64,000 bases of DNA from CAYZJB01 sp964478735 (GTDB lineage: Bacteria; CLD3; SB21). The notes below the pieces were generated by a model. It made no database searches. It saw only the letters and a list, made by a program, of their open reading frames with translations, and was not told the origin of the DNA. Positions 63,785 through 64,000 of this stretch are shown here, piece after piece (position 1 is the stretch's first letter; the number at the start of each line of letters is the position of its first letter). The stretch is taken from contig CAYZJB010000001.1 of the NCBI GenBank assembly GCA_964478735.1, positions 124,001 through 188,000 of the forward strand, given 5' to 3'. Both the position numbers and the translations under genes were made by a program.

Positions 63785-63841
63785 CCACGACCTTTAGGTC
63801 GTGGAATAGAAGCGGCAAAAAAACAAGATGGGCTTTAGCCC
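63785..63841. repeat. REP-like double hairpin
   Basis: CCACGACCT-tt-AGGTCGTGG (63785-63804, perfect 9-bp arms) followed after 25 nt by GGGCT-tt-AGCCC (63830-63841). Such paired, short-looped palindromes are typical of extragenic elements mobilised by RAYT/IS200-type transposases; a relic of one lies at 22514-22774. The rest of 63678-63856 shows no gene. Confidence 0.6.
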
Positions 63842-63856
63842 GTGGGATTAAAACCC

Positions 63857-64000
63857 TTATAAATTTTTTGAGGCGGGCGTCTTGCAGGGGAGTGTGATGA
63901 TGAATTCCGTTCCCTGGCCGACGATGCTCCACACGTCGATCGATCCGCCGTGTTTCTGAATGATGCCGTTGCTGATCGTCAGCCCGAGGCCGGTTCCCTC
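63857..64000 (-). CDS. Histidine kinase, C-terminal fragment (5' end outside window)
   Basis: 47 residues up to the stop at 63857-63859. EGTGLGLTISNGIIQKHGGS and VGQGTEFIITLPC are the G2 box and last strand of the HATPase domain of a sensor kinase. Everything N-terminal lies beyond the window. Confidence 0.8.
   Translation of the reverse strand, partial: EGTGLGLTISNGIIQKHGGSIDVWSIVGQGTEFIITLPCKTPASKNL

Overview
The window is GC-rich, gene-dense bacterial DNA carrying three runs of exactly 100 N (23824-23923, 39343-39442, 47452-47551), so it is a scaffold joined from contigs, probably metagenomic. The host looks like a Gram-negative member of the FCB group. A TonB-dependent receptor, a porin and several lipoproteins imply an outer membrane. 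A secreted LamG-like protein (36250-37296, minus) ends in the 'YPNPFN...GNAV...SGIYFVRL' type of C-terminal sorting domain common in Bacteroidota, Ignavibacteria, Calditrichota and candidate phylum KSB1. The phylum is inferred from these hallmarks only.

Layout. 1-5 kb: end of a TonB receptor with terminator, acyl-CoA synthetase, alpha/beta hydrolase, MFS transporter. 5-15 kb: tRNA-Gly, a TPR/SLH lipoprotein whose reading frame begins inside the tRNA, an unusual MetH C-terminal half with an inserted DinB/ClbS-like domain, two secreted metallopeptidases, a TIMP-like secreted protein, a serine-protease-like lipoprotein and two paralogous glycosyltransferases. 15-21.6 kb: small Fe-S protein, WYL regulator, and a minus-strand operon GT87 - SpoIIE phosphatase - ABC exporter. 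21.6-27.5 kb: an accessory stretch with a tRNA-like relic, a YjbR protein, a transposase relic, VOC, SRPBCC, DUF1801 and ArsR genes, a decayed dihydrofolate-reductase-family gene, a frameshifted AlkD-like gene and a tandem operator. 27.5-36 kb: housekeeping and redox genes (RqcH-like, PTS EIIA, CoA-disulfide-reductase-like, ppa, NUDIX, guaA, rRNA uracil methyltransferase). 36-47 kb: LamG protein, BoxB-like di-iron protein with a TetR regulator, frameshifted porin, rsmA-mgtE-O-methyltransferase, acpS, and a carboxymuconolactone-decarboxylase-like / histidine kinase / sigma-54 regulator operon.

47.5-63.7 kb is the most striking region. It is one tight plus-strand array: korA (5' end lost in a gap), korB, an 825-residue protein, rnfB, a 1409-residue protein, rnfC, rnfD, rnfG, rnfE, rnfA, a 68-residue membrane protein with clustered cysteines, apbE and a four-CBS protein. 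Five consecutive junctions overlap by 4 nt. The two large proteins read as pyruvate:ferredoxin-oxidoreductase-like polypeptides that keep ferredoxin domains but appear to have lost the thiamine-diphosphate motifs. I infer a dedicated route from 2-oxoacid oxidation through ferredoxin-like subunits into the ion-pumping Rnf complex, with a flavin transferase (ApbE) and a candidate NqrM-like iron-site maturation factor encoded alongside. The window ends in a minus-strand histidine kinase fragment next to REP-like hairpins.
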